A stretch of DNA of 64,000 nt from the NCBI RefSeq assembly GCF_014695715.1, contig NZ_JACJOT010000005.1, forward strand, positions 60,425 through 124,424. The letters run 5' to 3'. Of the stretch, positions 56,001-64,000 are shown piece after piece (the stretch's first letter is position 1; each line of letters begins with the position of its first letter). A program made the translations under genes and the position numbers. This DNA is from Microcoleus sp. FACHB-68 (lineage in GTDB: Bacteria; Cyanobacteriota; Cyanobacteriia; Cyanobacteriales; Oscillatoriaceae). The notes beneath the pieces are model-generated. The model saw only the letters and a program-made list of their open reading frames with translations, was not told where the DNA came from and did not search any database.

Positions 56001-56067
56001 TAACAGATTCCTCTCCCCAGTTTTCATACAAATTGGGTAGCTGTTCAATAAAGTTTTGATAATTCAC
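53062..56067 (-). CDS. Methyltransferase-like + TPR + SPINDLY/OGT-type glycosyltransferase (GT41-like)
   Basis: A 1001-residue protein with three parts. Residues 1-235 resemble a class I methyltransferase/Methyltransf_24 fold (GEIYCEIGTQRGATLIAAL, DKIGLLFDNSQPDY). Residues 255-480 are at least six TPRs (AWLNLGILYVQTQRYAQSIE, AYNNLGQLLNQLGENEPAEA, SYLNLGNLLIEQTQVDLAIE). Residues 630-990 are a GT41-type O-GlcNAc transferase-like domain (KIRIGYLSAYLHSYSGTLWL, VQCTAWGHPVTTGLSTIDYF, DVFLDTFTWSGGNTSLEAIA, RGRHADSFLKMLGV). GT41 enzymes glycosylate proteins and in bacteria may modify glycans. The SAM-fold part lacks an obvious catalytic residue set, so it may bind rather than methylate. Multi-domain SPINDLY proteins are common in cyanobacteria; the target is unknown. 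Confidence 0.87.
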   Translation of the reverse strand: MNYQNFIEQLPNLYENWGEESVKPKSQRFKHLLERVPDVTEENLMPLLNFAVSCLDAGEIYCEIGTQRGATLIAALSDHPDCMAYAVNHFSDFELGEEIAATLLATLQEFNIQEQVFLCNQTFEEFFFYLRDLETEDKIGLLFDNSQPDYRSQLLALLLVKPFLATQALLIINNTLFSTSRQAILDFVATHGECEILLELPSKAFGKGIVILSWDSERKENLSWERFNELRQEATIQAIANLQLVEQPVNQFNNLFAEALSLQNQGQFAEAEQKYQEYLLYQNQDAEAWLNLGILYVQTQRYAQSIEALLKSLELDPENASLYNYLAFAFEKNNSLTQAILAYRQLIELEPANFEAYNNLGQLLNQLGENEPAEAAYRQAISINPNHFGSYLNLGNLLIEQTQVDLAIEAYQIALKLNPNNPDIVNNLNLALEAKINPADYLLFWASKFYQVGRYQEAIDRYQKYLELQPGTIDLYLTLSDCYTRLELNEDFIQIVEEGIRLYPTEGRLHFPLILTLLRNRRNLEAVACAERASRLLPEDYTFKILSHLIVPIIYNTPGEIDIYRQRFVKGLDALIQETVLDTPENRQKALAGTGNVTNFYLAYQAHNVRESQCRYGNLLHKIMEANYPNWVQPISMPPIPPQQKIRIGYLSAYLHSYSGTLWLIGWLRQHDRNSFEIYSYYIGNEPDPITQKFQEYSDLFHHIPGNLEAVCQQVTSDNLHILIFPEIGMNPPTMQIASLRLAPVQCTAWGHPVTTGLSTIDYFLSSVLMEPENAQEHYSENLILLPNIGVAYPKPQDIPPLTKTRADFELPEESIIYLCCQAPFKYLPQYDHILAEIALRVPHAQFLFLRGVVLQERLQRAFSAVGLKYEDYCVFRKIPTRSDYLTINLLSDVFLDTFTWSGGNTSLEAIACNLPIVTCPGEFMRGRHADSFLKMLGVTDTIAQTEAEYIEIAVRLGLDPDWRQEIAEKIRIRHDNLFDDKVCVEALEAFYKQVVQERLS

Positions 56068-56149
56068 AATTTTTTACTTCCAGATAAATTTTTCATAATT
56101 TTAGATAGTAAAATATTTTAATATTATAAAATATATCCCTATCAATATC

Positions 56150-57085
56150 CTAAAGATTTTTATGTAAAGTTTCCTCACACTCAGCAATAAACTGCTGCAC
56201 CCGTTGCCAAACTTGCTCAAATAAATCCGGCAGATTCGCATCAAACCACTCAATGTCAGGAACGCCTTTAAACCAAGTGCGCTGACGTTTGGCAAACTGA
56301 CGGGTGTGTAGAACTGTTAAATCTTTTGCTTCTGGCAGAGAAAGACTGCCGGCTAAATATTGTTTCATTTCTTGATAGCCCAAAGTATTTAACAAAGGCA
56401 AATCAGAACCGTATTTTTTACAAAGATAATCTACCTCATCTAACCAATTAGATGCTATCATTTGATTAGTTCGCAATTCAATGCGTTCTGCTAAAACCTC
56501 GACCTTACAATCTAAACCAATTTGTAAAATCGGATAATCGGGTGGATTCTCTCCTTGCTGTGCGGAAATGGGACGACCCGTAACGTAAAATACCTCCATC
56601 GCCCTTAAAGTCCGCACGGGATCATTGGGATGAATTTTCACCGCTGCAGCGGGATCGACTTGTTGTAGAATTGCGTAAAGCTGAGCTTGACCGAGACTCT
56701 CTAATTGCGCTCGCAACTCCAAATGAGGAGCCACTCTGGGAATTTTTAATCCTCGCACTACTGCTTTAATATATAAGCCGGTGCCGCCAACGAGTAAGAG
56801 TGGGAGATCGGCAGATCGGGAGATCGGGGGAGCGGCAATTAAAGCTTGCGCTTGCTGCTGGTAATCTGCAACAGTCAGCGTTTCGGTGGGATCGCAGATG
56901 TCTATCAAGTAATGCGGCACTAATTGCCGGTCTGCGGCTGATGGCTTAGCTGTACCAATGTTAAACTCTCGGTACACTTGGCGCGAATCGGCACTGAGAA
57001 TCACCGTTCCCAGACGCTGTGCTAAATTAAGCGCCAACCCAGACTTGCCGGTTGCCGTAGCGCCACAAATCGCAATTAAAATCAA
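56150..57085 (-). CDS. miaA: tRNA dimethylallyltransferase
   Basis: MiaA adds dimethylallyl to A37 of tRNAs that read U-starting codons. The 311-residue protein opens with the P-loop MILIAICGATATGKSGLALN, then SADSRQVYREFNIGTAKPSA (the Asp-Ser-x-Gln catalytic and substrate loop), PHYLIDICDPTETLTVADYQ, LLVGGTGLYIKAVVRGL, and PNDPVRTLRAMEVFYVTGRP. The C-terminal TLGYQEMKQYLAGSLSLPEA and RQFAKRQRTWFKGVPDIEWF are characteristic. The start ATG 57085 opens directly onto the P-loop. It is divergent from gyrB with 171 bases between. Confidence 0.96.
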   Translation of the reverse strand: MILIAICGATATGKSGLALNLAQRLGTVILSADSRQVYREFNIGTAKPSAADRQLVPHYLIDICDPTETLTVADYQQQAQALIAAPPISRSADLPLLLVGGTGLYIKAVVRGLKIPRVAPHLELRAQLESLGQAQLYAILQQVDPAAAVKIHPNDPVRTLRAMEVFYVTGRPISAQQGENPPDYPILQIGLDCKVEVLAERIELRTNQMIASNWLDEVDYLCKKYGSDLPLLNTLGYQEMKQYLAGSLSLPEAKDLTVLHTRQFAKRQRTWFKGVPDIEWFDANLPDLFEQVWQRVQQFIAECEETLHKNL

Positions 57086-57256
57086 GCAACCTCCAATCTC
57101 AAATCTAGATATAAAATCAACAGGTGCATCCCCTACATAAACTTCCCTGGAAATTGGCCTAGCGTCGCCTATAACCCTTTTGTGCTAGAATTTTGTTAGA
57201 TTTTGTCTTTTTGAAGTCGCCGTGGGCTTCACACCCATTATAGGAGCTATTTTGGT

Positions 57257-59197
57257 ATGACCAGCAGTTACAGCGCTGATCAGATTCAAGTATTGGAAGG
57301 TCTTGAAGCCGTCCGCAAACGACCGGGGATGTACATCGGCACCACCGGCCCGCGAGGACTCCACCATCTAGTTTACGAGGTTGTGGACAATTCCATCGAT
57401 GAGGCGCTAGCTGGCCACTGCACTCATATCGAGGTTGACCTCAATGCTGATGGTTCCGTCACCGTTACAGACGACGGGCGGGGCATTCCCACAGATACCC
57501 ATTCCAAAACCGGCAAATCAGCTCTAGAAACCGTGATGACTGTGCTTCATGCCGGCGGTAAGTTTGGCGGCGGCGGCTACAAAGTTTCAGGCGGCTTGCA
57601 CGGGGTTGGTGTCTCTGTCGTTAACGCCCTATCTGAGTGGGTAGAAGTAACCGTTTGGAGAGAGAAGAAAGAATTCAAGCAGCGCTACGAGAGAGGTGTA
57701 GCAGCCGGCGAACTAGAATCTAAACCTGGCAAAGAAAACCGCACCGGCACCTCCGTTTCCTTCAAACCCGATCATCAAATTTTCAGCACCGGCATTGAAT
57801 TTGATTACACCACCCTATCCGGGCGCTTGCGGGAATTGGCTTACTTGAATGCCGGTGTCAAAATGACCTTCACCGATAACCGGCTTGAACTGCAAAAAAC
57901 CGGCGAACCGCGAGTAGAAACCTACTGCTATGAAGGCGGCATCCGCGAATACATCACCTACATGAACCACGACAAGCAACCCTTGCACGAAGAAGTCATC
58001 TTTGTTCAGGGAGAACGCAATAACGTTCAGGTAGAAGTCGCCTTGCAGTGGTGTGTTGATGCCTACAGCGATAACTTATTAGGCTTTGCTAATAATATCC
58101 GTACCATTGATGGTGGCACCCACTTAGAAGGCTTGAAAGCCGTGCTTACCCGCACGATGAACGCCATCGCCCGTAAGCGCAACAAAATCAAAGAAAATGA
58201 AGCCAATCTCGGCGGAGAAAACGTCCGAGAAGGCTTAACCGGCGTTATTTCCGTCAAAGTACCCGATCCCGAATTTGAAGGGCAAACAAAAACAAAATTA
58301 GGCAACACCGAAGTCCGGGGAATTGTTGATTCTTTGGTGGGAGAAGTTCTCACCGAATATTTAGAATTCCGTCCCAACGTTGCAGACGCCATTTTAGAAA
58401 AAGCCATCCAGGCATTTAAAGCCGCAGAAGCCGCCCGACGTGCCCGCGATTTGGTCAGGCGAAAATCGGTTTTAGAATCTTCACCTTTACCTGGGAAATT
58501 AGCAGATTGCAGCACCAGAGATCCCTCAGAATCTGAGATTTTTATCGTAGAAGGTGATAGTGCCGGTGGCAGCGCCAAACAAGGACGTGATCGCCGCACC
58601 CAAGCCATTCTTCCCCTGCGTGGTAAAATCCTCAATATTGAGAAAACAGACGACGCCAAAATCTACAAAAATACCGAAATCCAAGCGTTAATTACAGCTC
58701 TTGGCTTAGGGGTAAAAGGTGAAGAATTCGACGCTTCAGGACTGCGCTATCACCGCATCGTGATTATGACAGACGCAGACGTTGATGGGGCGCACATCCG
58801 CACCCTGTTGCTAACCTTCTTCTATCGCTATCAACGTTCTCTTGTCGATCAAGGTTACATTTATATTGCCTGCCCTCCCCTCTATAAAGTTGAGCGGGGA
58901 CGCAATCATTATTACTGCTACAGTGAGCGCGAACTCACCAACTTAGTCCAGCGCGAATTTCCCGCCAATGCCAACTACACGATTCAGCGGTTCAAAGGTT
59001 TGGGTGAAATGATGCCGGAACAGTTGTGGCAAACAACGATGAACCCAGAAAGTCGCACCTTCAAACGCGTGGAGATTGAAGACGCTGCTGAAGCAGATCG
59101 CGTCTTTACCGTTTTGATGGGTGATCGCGTTGCCCCTCGCCGCGAATTTATCGAAACTTACGGGCCAAAACTCAATCTGACCGATTTGGATATTTAA
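57257..59197 (+). CDS. gyrB: DNA gyrase subunit B
   Basis: GyrB is the ATPase subunit of gyrase, which supercoils DNA. The 646-residue protein has [20 protein letters not shown], the GHKL ATP site with [20 protein letters not shown] and [38 protein letters not shown], the [26 protein letters not shown] and [12 protein letters not shown], and [20 protein letters not shown]. It ends [16 protein letters not shown]. Length is the short cyanobacterial form without the E. coli insert. No intein is present. The start ATG follows TAGGAGCT. Confidence 0.97.
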   Translation: MTSSYSADQIQVLEGLEAVRKRPGMYIGTTGPRGLHHLVYEVVDNSIDEALAGHCTHIEVDLNADGSVTVTDDGRGIPTDTHSKTGKSALETVMTVLHAGGKFGGGGYKVSGGLHGVGVSVVNALSEWVEVTVWREKKEFKQRYERGVAAGELESKPGKENRTGTSVSFKPDHQIFSTGIEFDYTTLSGRLRELAYLNAGVKMTFTDNRLELQKTGEPRVETYCYEGGIREYITYMNHDKQPLHEEVIFVQGERNNVQVEVALQWCVDAYSDNLLGFANNIRTIDGGTHLEGLKAVLTRTMNAIARKRNKIKENEANLGGENVREGLTGVISVKVPDPEFEGQTKTKLGNTEVRGIVDSLVGEVLTEYLEFRPNVADAILEKAIQAFKAAEAARRARDLVRRKSVLESSPLPGKLADCSTRDPSESEIFIVEGDSAGGSAKQGRDRRTQAILPLRGKILNIEKTDDAKIYKNTEIQALITALGLGVKGEEFDASGLRYHRIVIMTDADVDGAHIRTLLLTFFYRYQRSLVDQGYIYIACPPLYKVERGRNHYYCYSERELTNLVQREFPANANYTIQRFKGLGEMMPEQLWQTTMNPESRTFKRVEIEDAAEADRVFTVLMGDRVAPRREFIETYGPKLNLTDLDI

Positions 59198-59236
59198 AGC
59201 TCTGTTTCACATCTGATTCTGAGTTGTATTGAGGTT

Positions 59237-59266
59237 TAGGGGCGATATTTTGTTCGCCCCTATTTT
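59237..59266. terminator. Bidirectional terminator between gyrB and glgA
   Basis: TAGGGGCGA (59237-59245) pairs with TCGCCCCTA (59254-59262), with TTTT after it on the plus strand. gyrB and glgA converge here. Confidence 0.75.
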
Positions 59267-59271
59267 CGACT

Positions 59272-60744
59272 TTATTTATGTCGAATAGACTCATAAATTT
59301 CCAAGTAGTCTTTACCTGGATAGTTCCATGAGTAGTTGTAATTCATCCCTTGAAGGACGAGTTGACGGAACTCTTCGGGATAGTTATACCACAACTTAAT
59401 TGCTCGCTCCATTGTAGATTCTAGAGCGTGATAATCTGTGTCATAAAACACATAACCGTTGCGTTGTTCGGGCAAATGGTTTTCATCGTAGTCTCGGTCA
59501 AAAACGGTATTAACGAGACCCCCAACCCCTCGCACAATTGGCACAGTTCCATATCTCAAACCAATCATTTGTGTTAATCCACAAGGTTCGTAATTACTGG
59601 GCACAACAATCATGTCTGCGCCGGCATAAATGAGGTGAGATAATTCTTCATTAAATCCCAGTTCTAAATGAACATCGGGATTATCATTTAAGAATTGTTT
59701 TTCATGCCAGAAATGATTGTTAATTCCCGCTTCCGTTGCTGAACCCAGCAGCACAAATTGCGCTCCTCTTTCGAGAGCGTAGTAAATCGCATGATGGACG
59801 AGGTGAACGCCTTTTTGCTCGTCGAGCCGGCCAATAAAGCAAATGAGGGGTTTATCGACATCGCGCAGCAGCAATCGTTCACGTAAAGCTTGTTTATTTT
59901 TCGCTTTCCCTTCTAATTTTTCTTTCGTGTAGGAATGGGGAATGTAGCGATCAGTTTCGGGATTCCACACATCATAATCGATGCCGTTGAGGACGCCTCG
60001 GAATTTACTCTGGTGCGTATGTAAAGTGTGTCCGAGTCCGTATCCAATCGGAGTATGACAGGCTTCCCAAGCGTGATGGGGTGAAACTGTTGTGACGTAA
60101 TTTGAGTAAACAATGCCCCCTTTCATGAAGTTCAACGCAAAGGGGTTGAAGTTATCCCGCAGGCGATCATACTGGAAAAAGTAAGCTTCTTGATTCAGGC
60201 CGGTTGCCCACAGAACCTCTGAACCGCCCATTCCTTGATGTTTGAAGTTATGGATGGTGTAGCAAACTCGTTGCAGCCCCATGTCATATTTGTAATTCTC
60301 AAACAACATGACGGGAACTAAGCCGGTTTGCCAGTCATGGCAGTGGATGACATCGGGACGCTTGTTACTCTTGTGCAAAAATTCTAGGGCAGCTTTGCTG
60401 AAGAATGCAAAGCGCATATTGTCGTCATCGCAGCCGTAGTAACAGTGCCGGTTAAAGAAGTTATCTGGTGAGTGAGGTTCAATGAAGAAACACAGTCGCC
60501 CGTACACCCAGCCGCAATAAACGGAACAGTGGATCGCACCGCCATACCAGGGCACCCACAAATCTTTATAGGCATCATGGAGTCCCCAAATATGGTCATA
60601 GCGCATACAATCGTATTTCGGCAGAATCAACTCTACCGTATGACCGCGACTTTCTAAATCCCTGCTGAGTCCGTAAACCACATCACCCAAGCCTCCAGCT
60701 TTGATGACGGGGGCGCACTCGGAAGCGATTTGTACGATATACAT
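59272..60744 (-). CDS. glgA: Glycogen synthase (starch synthase)
   Basis: A GT5 family enzyme that uses ADP-glucose to extend alpha-1,4-glucan. The 490-residue protein begins MYIVQIASECAPVIKAGGLG (the KxGGLGD motif for ADP-glucose binding) and continues PDVIHCHDWQTGLVPVMLFE and CYTIHNFKHQGMGGSEVLW. Near the C-terminus are LICFIGRLDEQKGVHLVHHA, FVLLGSATEAGINNHFW and VPSNYEPCGLTQMIGLRYGT, with the retaining-GT acid/base Glu-x7-Glu. Cyanobacteria usually have two glycogen synthases. The length and the YALERGAQFVLLGSATEAGI segment fit GlgA2, but I did not separate the paralogues. Confidence 0.93.
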   Translation of the reverse strand: MYIVQIASECAPVIKAGGLGDVVYGLSRDLESRGHTVELILPKYDCMRYDHIWGLHDAYKDLWVPWYGGAIHCSVYCGWVYGRLCFFIEPHSPDNFFNRHCYYGCDDDNMRFAFFSKAALEFLHKSNKRPDVIHCHDWQTGLVPVMLFENYKYDMGLQRVCYTIHNFKHQGMGGSEVLWATGLNQEAYFFQYDRLRDNFNPFALNFMKGGIVYSNYVTTVSPHHAWEACHTPIGYGLGHTLHTHQSKFRGVLNGIDYDVWNPETDRYIPHSYTKEKLEGKAKNKQALRERLLLRDVDKPLICFIGRLDEQKGVHLVHHAIYYALERGAQFVLLGSATEAGINNHFWHEKQFLNDNPDVHLELGFNEELSHLIYAGADMIVVPSNYEPCGLTQMIGLRYGTVPIVRGVGGLVNTVFDRDYDENHLPEQRNGYVFYDTDYHALESTMERAIKLWYNYPEEFRQLVLQGMNYNYSWNYPGKDYLEIYESIRHK

Positions 60745-60940
60745 CCAGACTCCTCGCTCAATAACAAATGTATTTTTTTAATTTCACAGAAGTATACATA
60801 TTTAGAGCCAGAACGCAACTCAGTCATTGGAAACAGATCCAGTGCGAGGGTTGTGGCGGCTTAGGAAATAGAACTTGGTTTTCTTGCATTATTCTCAATT
60901 AACCGGCATTTATGGTGGCGAAAAACACCGGCACCCGAAA

Positions 60941-60980
60941 AATTAAAAACCACCTAGACTTTGAAATCTTAGGTGGCTTT
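60941..60980 (-). terminator. Terminator following the tmRNA gene
   Basis: CCACCTA (60950-60956) pairs with TAGGTGG (60970-60976), extended by AAGA/TCT. Read on the minus strand the stem is followed by TTTTTAATT. It lies just downstream of the tmRNA 3' end. Confidence 0.8.
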
Positions 60981-61009
60981 GCTTTAAATATAACGAGGTT
61001 TAAATTAAA

Positions 61010-61400
61010 TGGAGCCGAGCAGAATTGAACTGCTGTCCAAACAAGGTATTAACTCTCCGCTCATTCACAGGCGTAGCCCTTCTGACCCTCAGGGCGGGAA
61101 CCATCCATTATCCCGGATGACAGGATGCACTGGTTAAATCTTAACTAGCAAGCCACCCAGAGAACACTTACTAGAGCATCCGTTGGGGTTTTGTCTGCAA
61201 TCCTTAACGGAGTCGAACTACAGACGCTCGAACCTAAATGAGGTTTTTATTAGGCAGCAACGGTGGCTGTCTTACGAGCAAAAGGAACGATGTTGTTCGC
61301 ATTTACTTTTTTTTTGAGCCTAGGATTTACGAGAGGCGACTCACTCTCGGCCTGAATCACAAAGTAGCTTTCGCTCGCCTGTCGAAACCATTACGGCCCC
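61010..61400 (-). ncRNA. ssrA: Transfer-messenger RNA (tmRNA)
   Basis: On the minus strand the 5' end reads GGGGCCGTAATGGTTTCGAC and the 3' end has a T-arm GCAGTTCAATTCTGC then TCGGCTCCA. The acceptor pairs GGGGCCG with CGGCTCC (one G-U) and CCA is not encoded. The resume codon is GCG at 61300-61298 and the tag reads ANNIVPFARKTATVAA, ending in a double TAA at 61252-61247. This alternation is the one-piece cyanobacterial tmRNA. It frees stalled ribosomes and adds a degradation tag. The length is 391 bases. Confidence 0.95.
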
Positions 61401-61648
61401 TTGCGTTCTTTCCTTATTATAATCAATTCTTTTGACCAGGACTAGGAAAAAAAGATTAAAAAGGTGGTAATCCCCGAAATTTTTGTAGGGTTAAGCGAAC
61501 CTTGCGGAAAAATGAGCGAGTTTTGCGGAGTGTAAATCTGCCGGCGGTGAATGATCAAACCGAAGTTGACCACTACCCCCCTGTTCCTTTGGCTTGCCAC
61601 CGGCAGCTAATCTTGATATATAGGGGGGGTTTCAAGGGAGATGGGAAA

Positions 61649-62941
61649 TTGAAGCTACTTTGCCTCAGCAATGGTCATGGGGAGGATGCGATTGCAGTTC
61701 GCATTTTGCGGGAACTACAGCAGCAGCCAAATCCCCCAGAATTAGCAGTCCTTCCCCTTGTCGGTGAAGGACGAGCCTACGCCGAGTTAGAGGGCGTACC
61801 GATGATCGCCCCGGTGAAGAAAATGCCCTCTGGTGGCTTTATTTATATGGATAGCCGGCAGTTATGGCGGGACGTGCAAGGAGGCTTACTGGATCTGACG
61901 TGGAACCAGTTACAAGCGGTGCGAGCTTGGGCACAACAGGGCGGATCGATTTTAGCCGTGGGGGATATTGTGCCCCTGTTGTTTGCCTGGTGGAGTGGGG
62001 CAAATTATGCGTTTGTAGGCACTGCCAAATCCGAATACTATCTACGCGATGAAGCCGGCTTGCTGCCGAACCGCTCGTGGTTTGAGGATCTGGAGAGTTG
62101 GTCTGGGTCAGTTTACCTGCCTTGGGAACGCTGGCTGATGCGTCACCGGCGCTGCAAAGCCGTTTTTCCCAGAGATCCCCTAACCACTGAGACGTTACAA
62201 AAGTTTTCGATTCCCGCGTTTGATCTGGGAAATCCGATGATGGATGAATTGGAACCGGCTCACCCACCGGCACTCTTTTATGATCCAGATGCGGAATTGA
62301 AAGAAACTCGGCGTCCCCTGATTGTCACCCTCCTGCCCGGTTCTAGAGCACCAGAAGCCTACGACAACTGGCAGAAAATTTTGCAAGCTGTGGCGCAGTT
62401 GTGCCAAACCTTTGCCGAGAGAACGCCGGTGTTTTTGGCTGCGATCTCACCCGGTTTAAGCTTAGATATCTTCTGCGAAAAATTGGAAGGTTATTACTGG
62501 CAAGCGGGAAAGCCGGATAACCTTCCAGTTTTCCCACCGATTTCTGATCCGGCTGCTGTGACGTTTACTCAAGGAAATGCAACCCTGATTTTGAGCCAAA
62601 ACGCCTTTATTGAGTGCTTGCAACCGTCAGATTTAGCGATTGCAATGGCCGGCACTGCAACAGAACAGTATGTGGGTTTAGGAAAGCCGGCCTTCGCATT
62701 TCCTGGGGTTGGCCCTCAGTTCACGCCGGCTTTTGCCGAAGCTCAAAGCCGGTTACTAGGGCCATCCTTGATTTTGCTCGACCGGCCAACCGAAGTGGCC
62801 ATCGTATTACGGCAGCTACTGCGCGATCCAGACCGGCTGCAACTGATTGCGGACAATGGCCTGCGGCGCATGGGCGAACCGGGTGCAGCAAGCCGCATCG
62901 TGGCTTGTTTGAGCGAAAAATTGTTAACTGCTAGCGGCTAA
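61649..62941 (+). CDS. Lipid-A-disaccharide synthase-related glycosyltransferase (TIGR03492-type)
   Basis: A 430-residue protein from the likely TTG start, opening LKLLCLSNGHGEDAIAVRIL. Then come LPLVGEGRAYAELEGVPMIA, DIVPLLFAWWSGANYAFVGT, FPRDPLTTETLQKFSIPAFD, LIVTLLPGSRAPEAYDNWQK and SDLAIAMAGTATEQYVGLGK. It looks like the LpxB/MurG-like GT-B fold and matches the cyanobacterial family annotated as lipid-A-disaccharide synthase-related. Cyanobacteria make lipid A-like or sulfolipid surface components, so an unidentified glycolipid or polysaccharide is the likely acceptor. The frame runs back to 61502, but GGGAGATGGG precedes the TTG at 61649 as a good ribosome-binding site and matches the family start. 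Confidence 0.85.
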   Translation: MKLLCLSNGHGEDAIAVRILRELQQQPNPPELAVLPLVGEGRAYAELEGVPMIAPVKKMPSGGFIYMDSRQLWRDVQGGLLDLTWNQLQAVRAWAQQGGSILAVGDIVPLLFAWWSGANYAFVGTAKSEYYLRDEAGLLPNRSWFEDLESWSGSVYLPWERWLMRHRRCKAVFPRDPLTTETLQKFSIPAFDLGNPMMDELEPAHPPALFYDPDAELKETRRPLIVTLLPGSRAPEAYDNWQKILQAVAQLCQTFAERTPVFLAAISPGLSLDIFCEKLEGYYWQAGKPDNLPVFPPISDPAAVTFTQGNATLILSQNAFIECLQPSDLAIAMAGTATEQYVGLGKPAFAFPGVGPQFTPAFAEAQSRLLGPSLILLDRPTEVAIVLRQLLRDPDRLQLIADNGLRRMGEPGAASRIVACLSEKLLTASG

Positions 62942-62963
62942 TTGATCATAAAATCTTTAATTT

Positions 62964-62997
62964 TCTTTGCCCCACCACCGTTAAGGGGTGGGGGATC
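62964..62997. terminator. Convergent hairpin after the LpxB-related gene and comB
   Basis: CCCCACC and its complement GGTGGGG (positions about 62970-62994) form a stem around CACCGTTAAG-like loop sequence. No T-tract follows on the plus strand. In the minus direction the tail is CAAAGAAAATT, so termination strength is uncertain. Confidence 0.35.
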
Positions 62998-63008
62998 GCT
63001 TCAACACA

Positions 63009-63746
63009 TTACCCGTGCTTGACCAAAACGCCCGGTTCCCGCTGAATCGGCAGGACGTCTAAAATATCCATTTGCACGCAATATTTTAAGTCTTCGTGGC
63101 AGTCGAGGCGCAGCAGGCGTTGGCCGTGGCTGGCGTGGTGCATCAATTCTAACAATTGGTCTTGCCATTGCCGGTAAAGGGCGATGGCGGCGACGGTTTC
63201 ATCGTTGCCGGCAAAAGCGCTTAAAGTGCCACCAATGCCGCTTAAGAGGCTGTCAGCGAGTGCGCCGGCGCAAGCGGTATCTTCTAGAGAGTAACTGCCT
63301 TCCCAACCGGAACCGACGATCCAAATGGTTTCTGGCTTCTGGGATATCAGATAGTTCACCACTGCCTGCCGGTTGATAAAAGCGGCTGCCAGAACCACTG
63401 AAGCGTCTTGCACGCGCTGCAGTGCACGGGTGCCATTGGTGGTACTGATGAATAACCGGCGTCCTTGCATCCGTTCTGGGGTGCAGTCGAGGGGAGAGTT
63501 GCCCAAGTCGCAGCCTGCTACTTTGGAACCGCCTCGTTCGCCGGCGCGAAGACGTTTCTCTGCTGGCCACTCTTCACTGACTTGCATCAGTTTTTCCATA
63601 TCACTGAAGACTTGCACGGCTTCCGCGCCGGCATTCAGTGCGGTTGCCATTGTAGTGGTAGCGCGGAGAACATCGACGGCAATCGCACAGTCTGGCTGGC
63701 TGTCGGTTGGCGTCAGTTCAGGGGTGTGGTAAACAAATAGCTTCAC
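63009..63746 (-). CDS. comB: 2-phosphosulfolactate phosphatase (ComB family)
   Basis: A 245-residue protein of the ComB family, named for 2-phosphosulfolactate phosphatase in coenzyme M synthesis. It shows [20 protein letters not shown] (metal Asp and Arg), [20 protein letters not shown] with the catalytic GERGG motif, and [20 protein letters not shown]. The C-terminal [20 protein letters not shown] is also typical. Cyanobacteria lack coenzyme M, and related genes there may serve another phosphosulfonate or 2-phospholactate-like substrate. The name should thus be read as a family label. It converges with the LpxB-related gene. Confidence 0.88.
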   Translation of the reverse strand: MKLFVYHTPELTPTDSQPDCAIAVDVLRATTTMATALNAGAEAVQVFSDMEKLMQVSEEWPAEKRLRAGERGGSKVAGCDLGNSPLDCTPERMQGRRLFISTTNGTRALQRVQDASVVLAAAFINRQAVVNYLISQKPETIWIVGSGWEGSYSLEDTACAGALADSLLSGIGGTLSAFAGNDETVAAIALYRQWQDQLLELMHHASHGQRLLRLDCHEDLKYCVQMDILDVLPIQREPGVLVKHG

Positions 63747-63930
63747 AGATTGGGATTCCCTGTATTTACAACTGCCGAATTACTATTTTATGGGTCGGTG
63801 TTACCGAATAGATAAGGCAGTTTGCAGTATCCTTTGAGCACTGGCTACATTTGTTGGGGAAGCCGGCAGGAAAAGTGCCGAGTAAGAGGCGTTGCTGAAA
63901 AAGTAATGCTAGGTGGAATACAATAAAGTC

Positions 63931-64000
63931 ATGAAATGTCCTCAATGTCACTCCACTCAAACCGCTAAAAACGGGCATCGTCGTGGCAGACAATGCTACA
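63931..64000 (+). mobile_element. IS1-type transposase N-terminus (InsA-like zinc ribbon), cut by the window edge
   Basis: The frame opens MKCPQCHSTQTAKNGHRRGR then QCY before the window ends. The CPxCxS-x-NGxxRGxQ layout is the zinc-ribbon start of IS1-family first ORFs in cyanobacteria. GTTGCTGAAAAAGTAATGCT just upstream (from about 63891) may belong to the left end of the element, but the inverted repeat cannot be checked without the other side. Confidence 0.7.

Noticed and set aside
1..64000. CRISPR arrays
   Set aside because: Repeats present are palindromic clusters or heptamers, and no regularly spaced 28-37 base repeat with unique spacers was found.

Overview
The window is a stretch of cyanobacterial chromosome, most likely from a filamentous oscillatorialean-type species. 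Direct markers are nblA (phycobilisome degradation), a Cph2-type phytochrome, a DUF6825 thylakoid-associated protein, a tmRNA whose tag begins ANNIVPFAR, HIP1 octamers (GCGATCGC), heptameric short tandem repeats, and a very dense scatter of GCCGG(C/T) words in genes and spacers. The assignment below phylum level is an inference.

Layout. 1-5250: a TauE/SafE transporter cut by the left edge, a DegT/DnrJ sugar aminotransferase, an unrecognised acidic protein, a CrtI/COG1233 oxidoreductase and an apparently unannotated 31-residue membrane peptide. 5250-12420: an HD-domain protein, then two signalling/conflict-type ATPases, TIR+AAA_35 and AAA_35+four GAF. 12590-24050 is almost entirely minus strand: nblA; a PP2C phosphatase / ABC1 (UbiB) kinase / DUF6825 / Ser-Thr kinase group; then a conserved hypothetical, anmK, ppk, a small conserved protein and sodB. 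24780-32080 is a plus-strand sensory block: a Cph2-like photoreceptor with GGDEF and EAL domains, a hybrid histidine kinase and a REC-adenylate cyclase. It therefore combines light sensing with c-di-GMP and cAMP signalling. 32300-40300 is mostly housekeeping: ferredoxin-MBL protein, small membrane protein, folB, bestrophin, proA, M48 protease and a HAL2-type phosphatase, with a cluster of palindromic repeats before the phosphatase.

40325-43179 is the clearest accessory island: an XRE-HTH + NACHT STAND ATPase facing a small Bro-N-like protein. The shared promoter region carries iterated TCACATCA words, and the island is poor in the GCCGG word. 43200-64000 returns to core genes: mazG, a DUF2227 protein, tRNA-Val, htpG, rpmB, a 1368-residue hybrid kinase, a methyltransferase-like/TPR/SPINDLY protein, miaA, gyrB, glgA, tmRNA, a lipid-A-disaccharide-synthase-related protein, comB and the first codons of an IS1-type transposase at the right edge.

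Best candidates for new biology are the XRE-NACHT/Bro-N pair with its repeat-bearing intergenic region, the Cph2 variant that lacks the usual terminal GGDEF, the TIR-AAA_35 / AAA_35-GAF pair, and the 31-residue membrane peptide. All family assignments were made by reading the sequence, without database searches.
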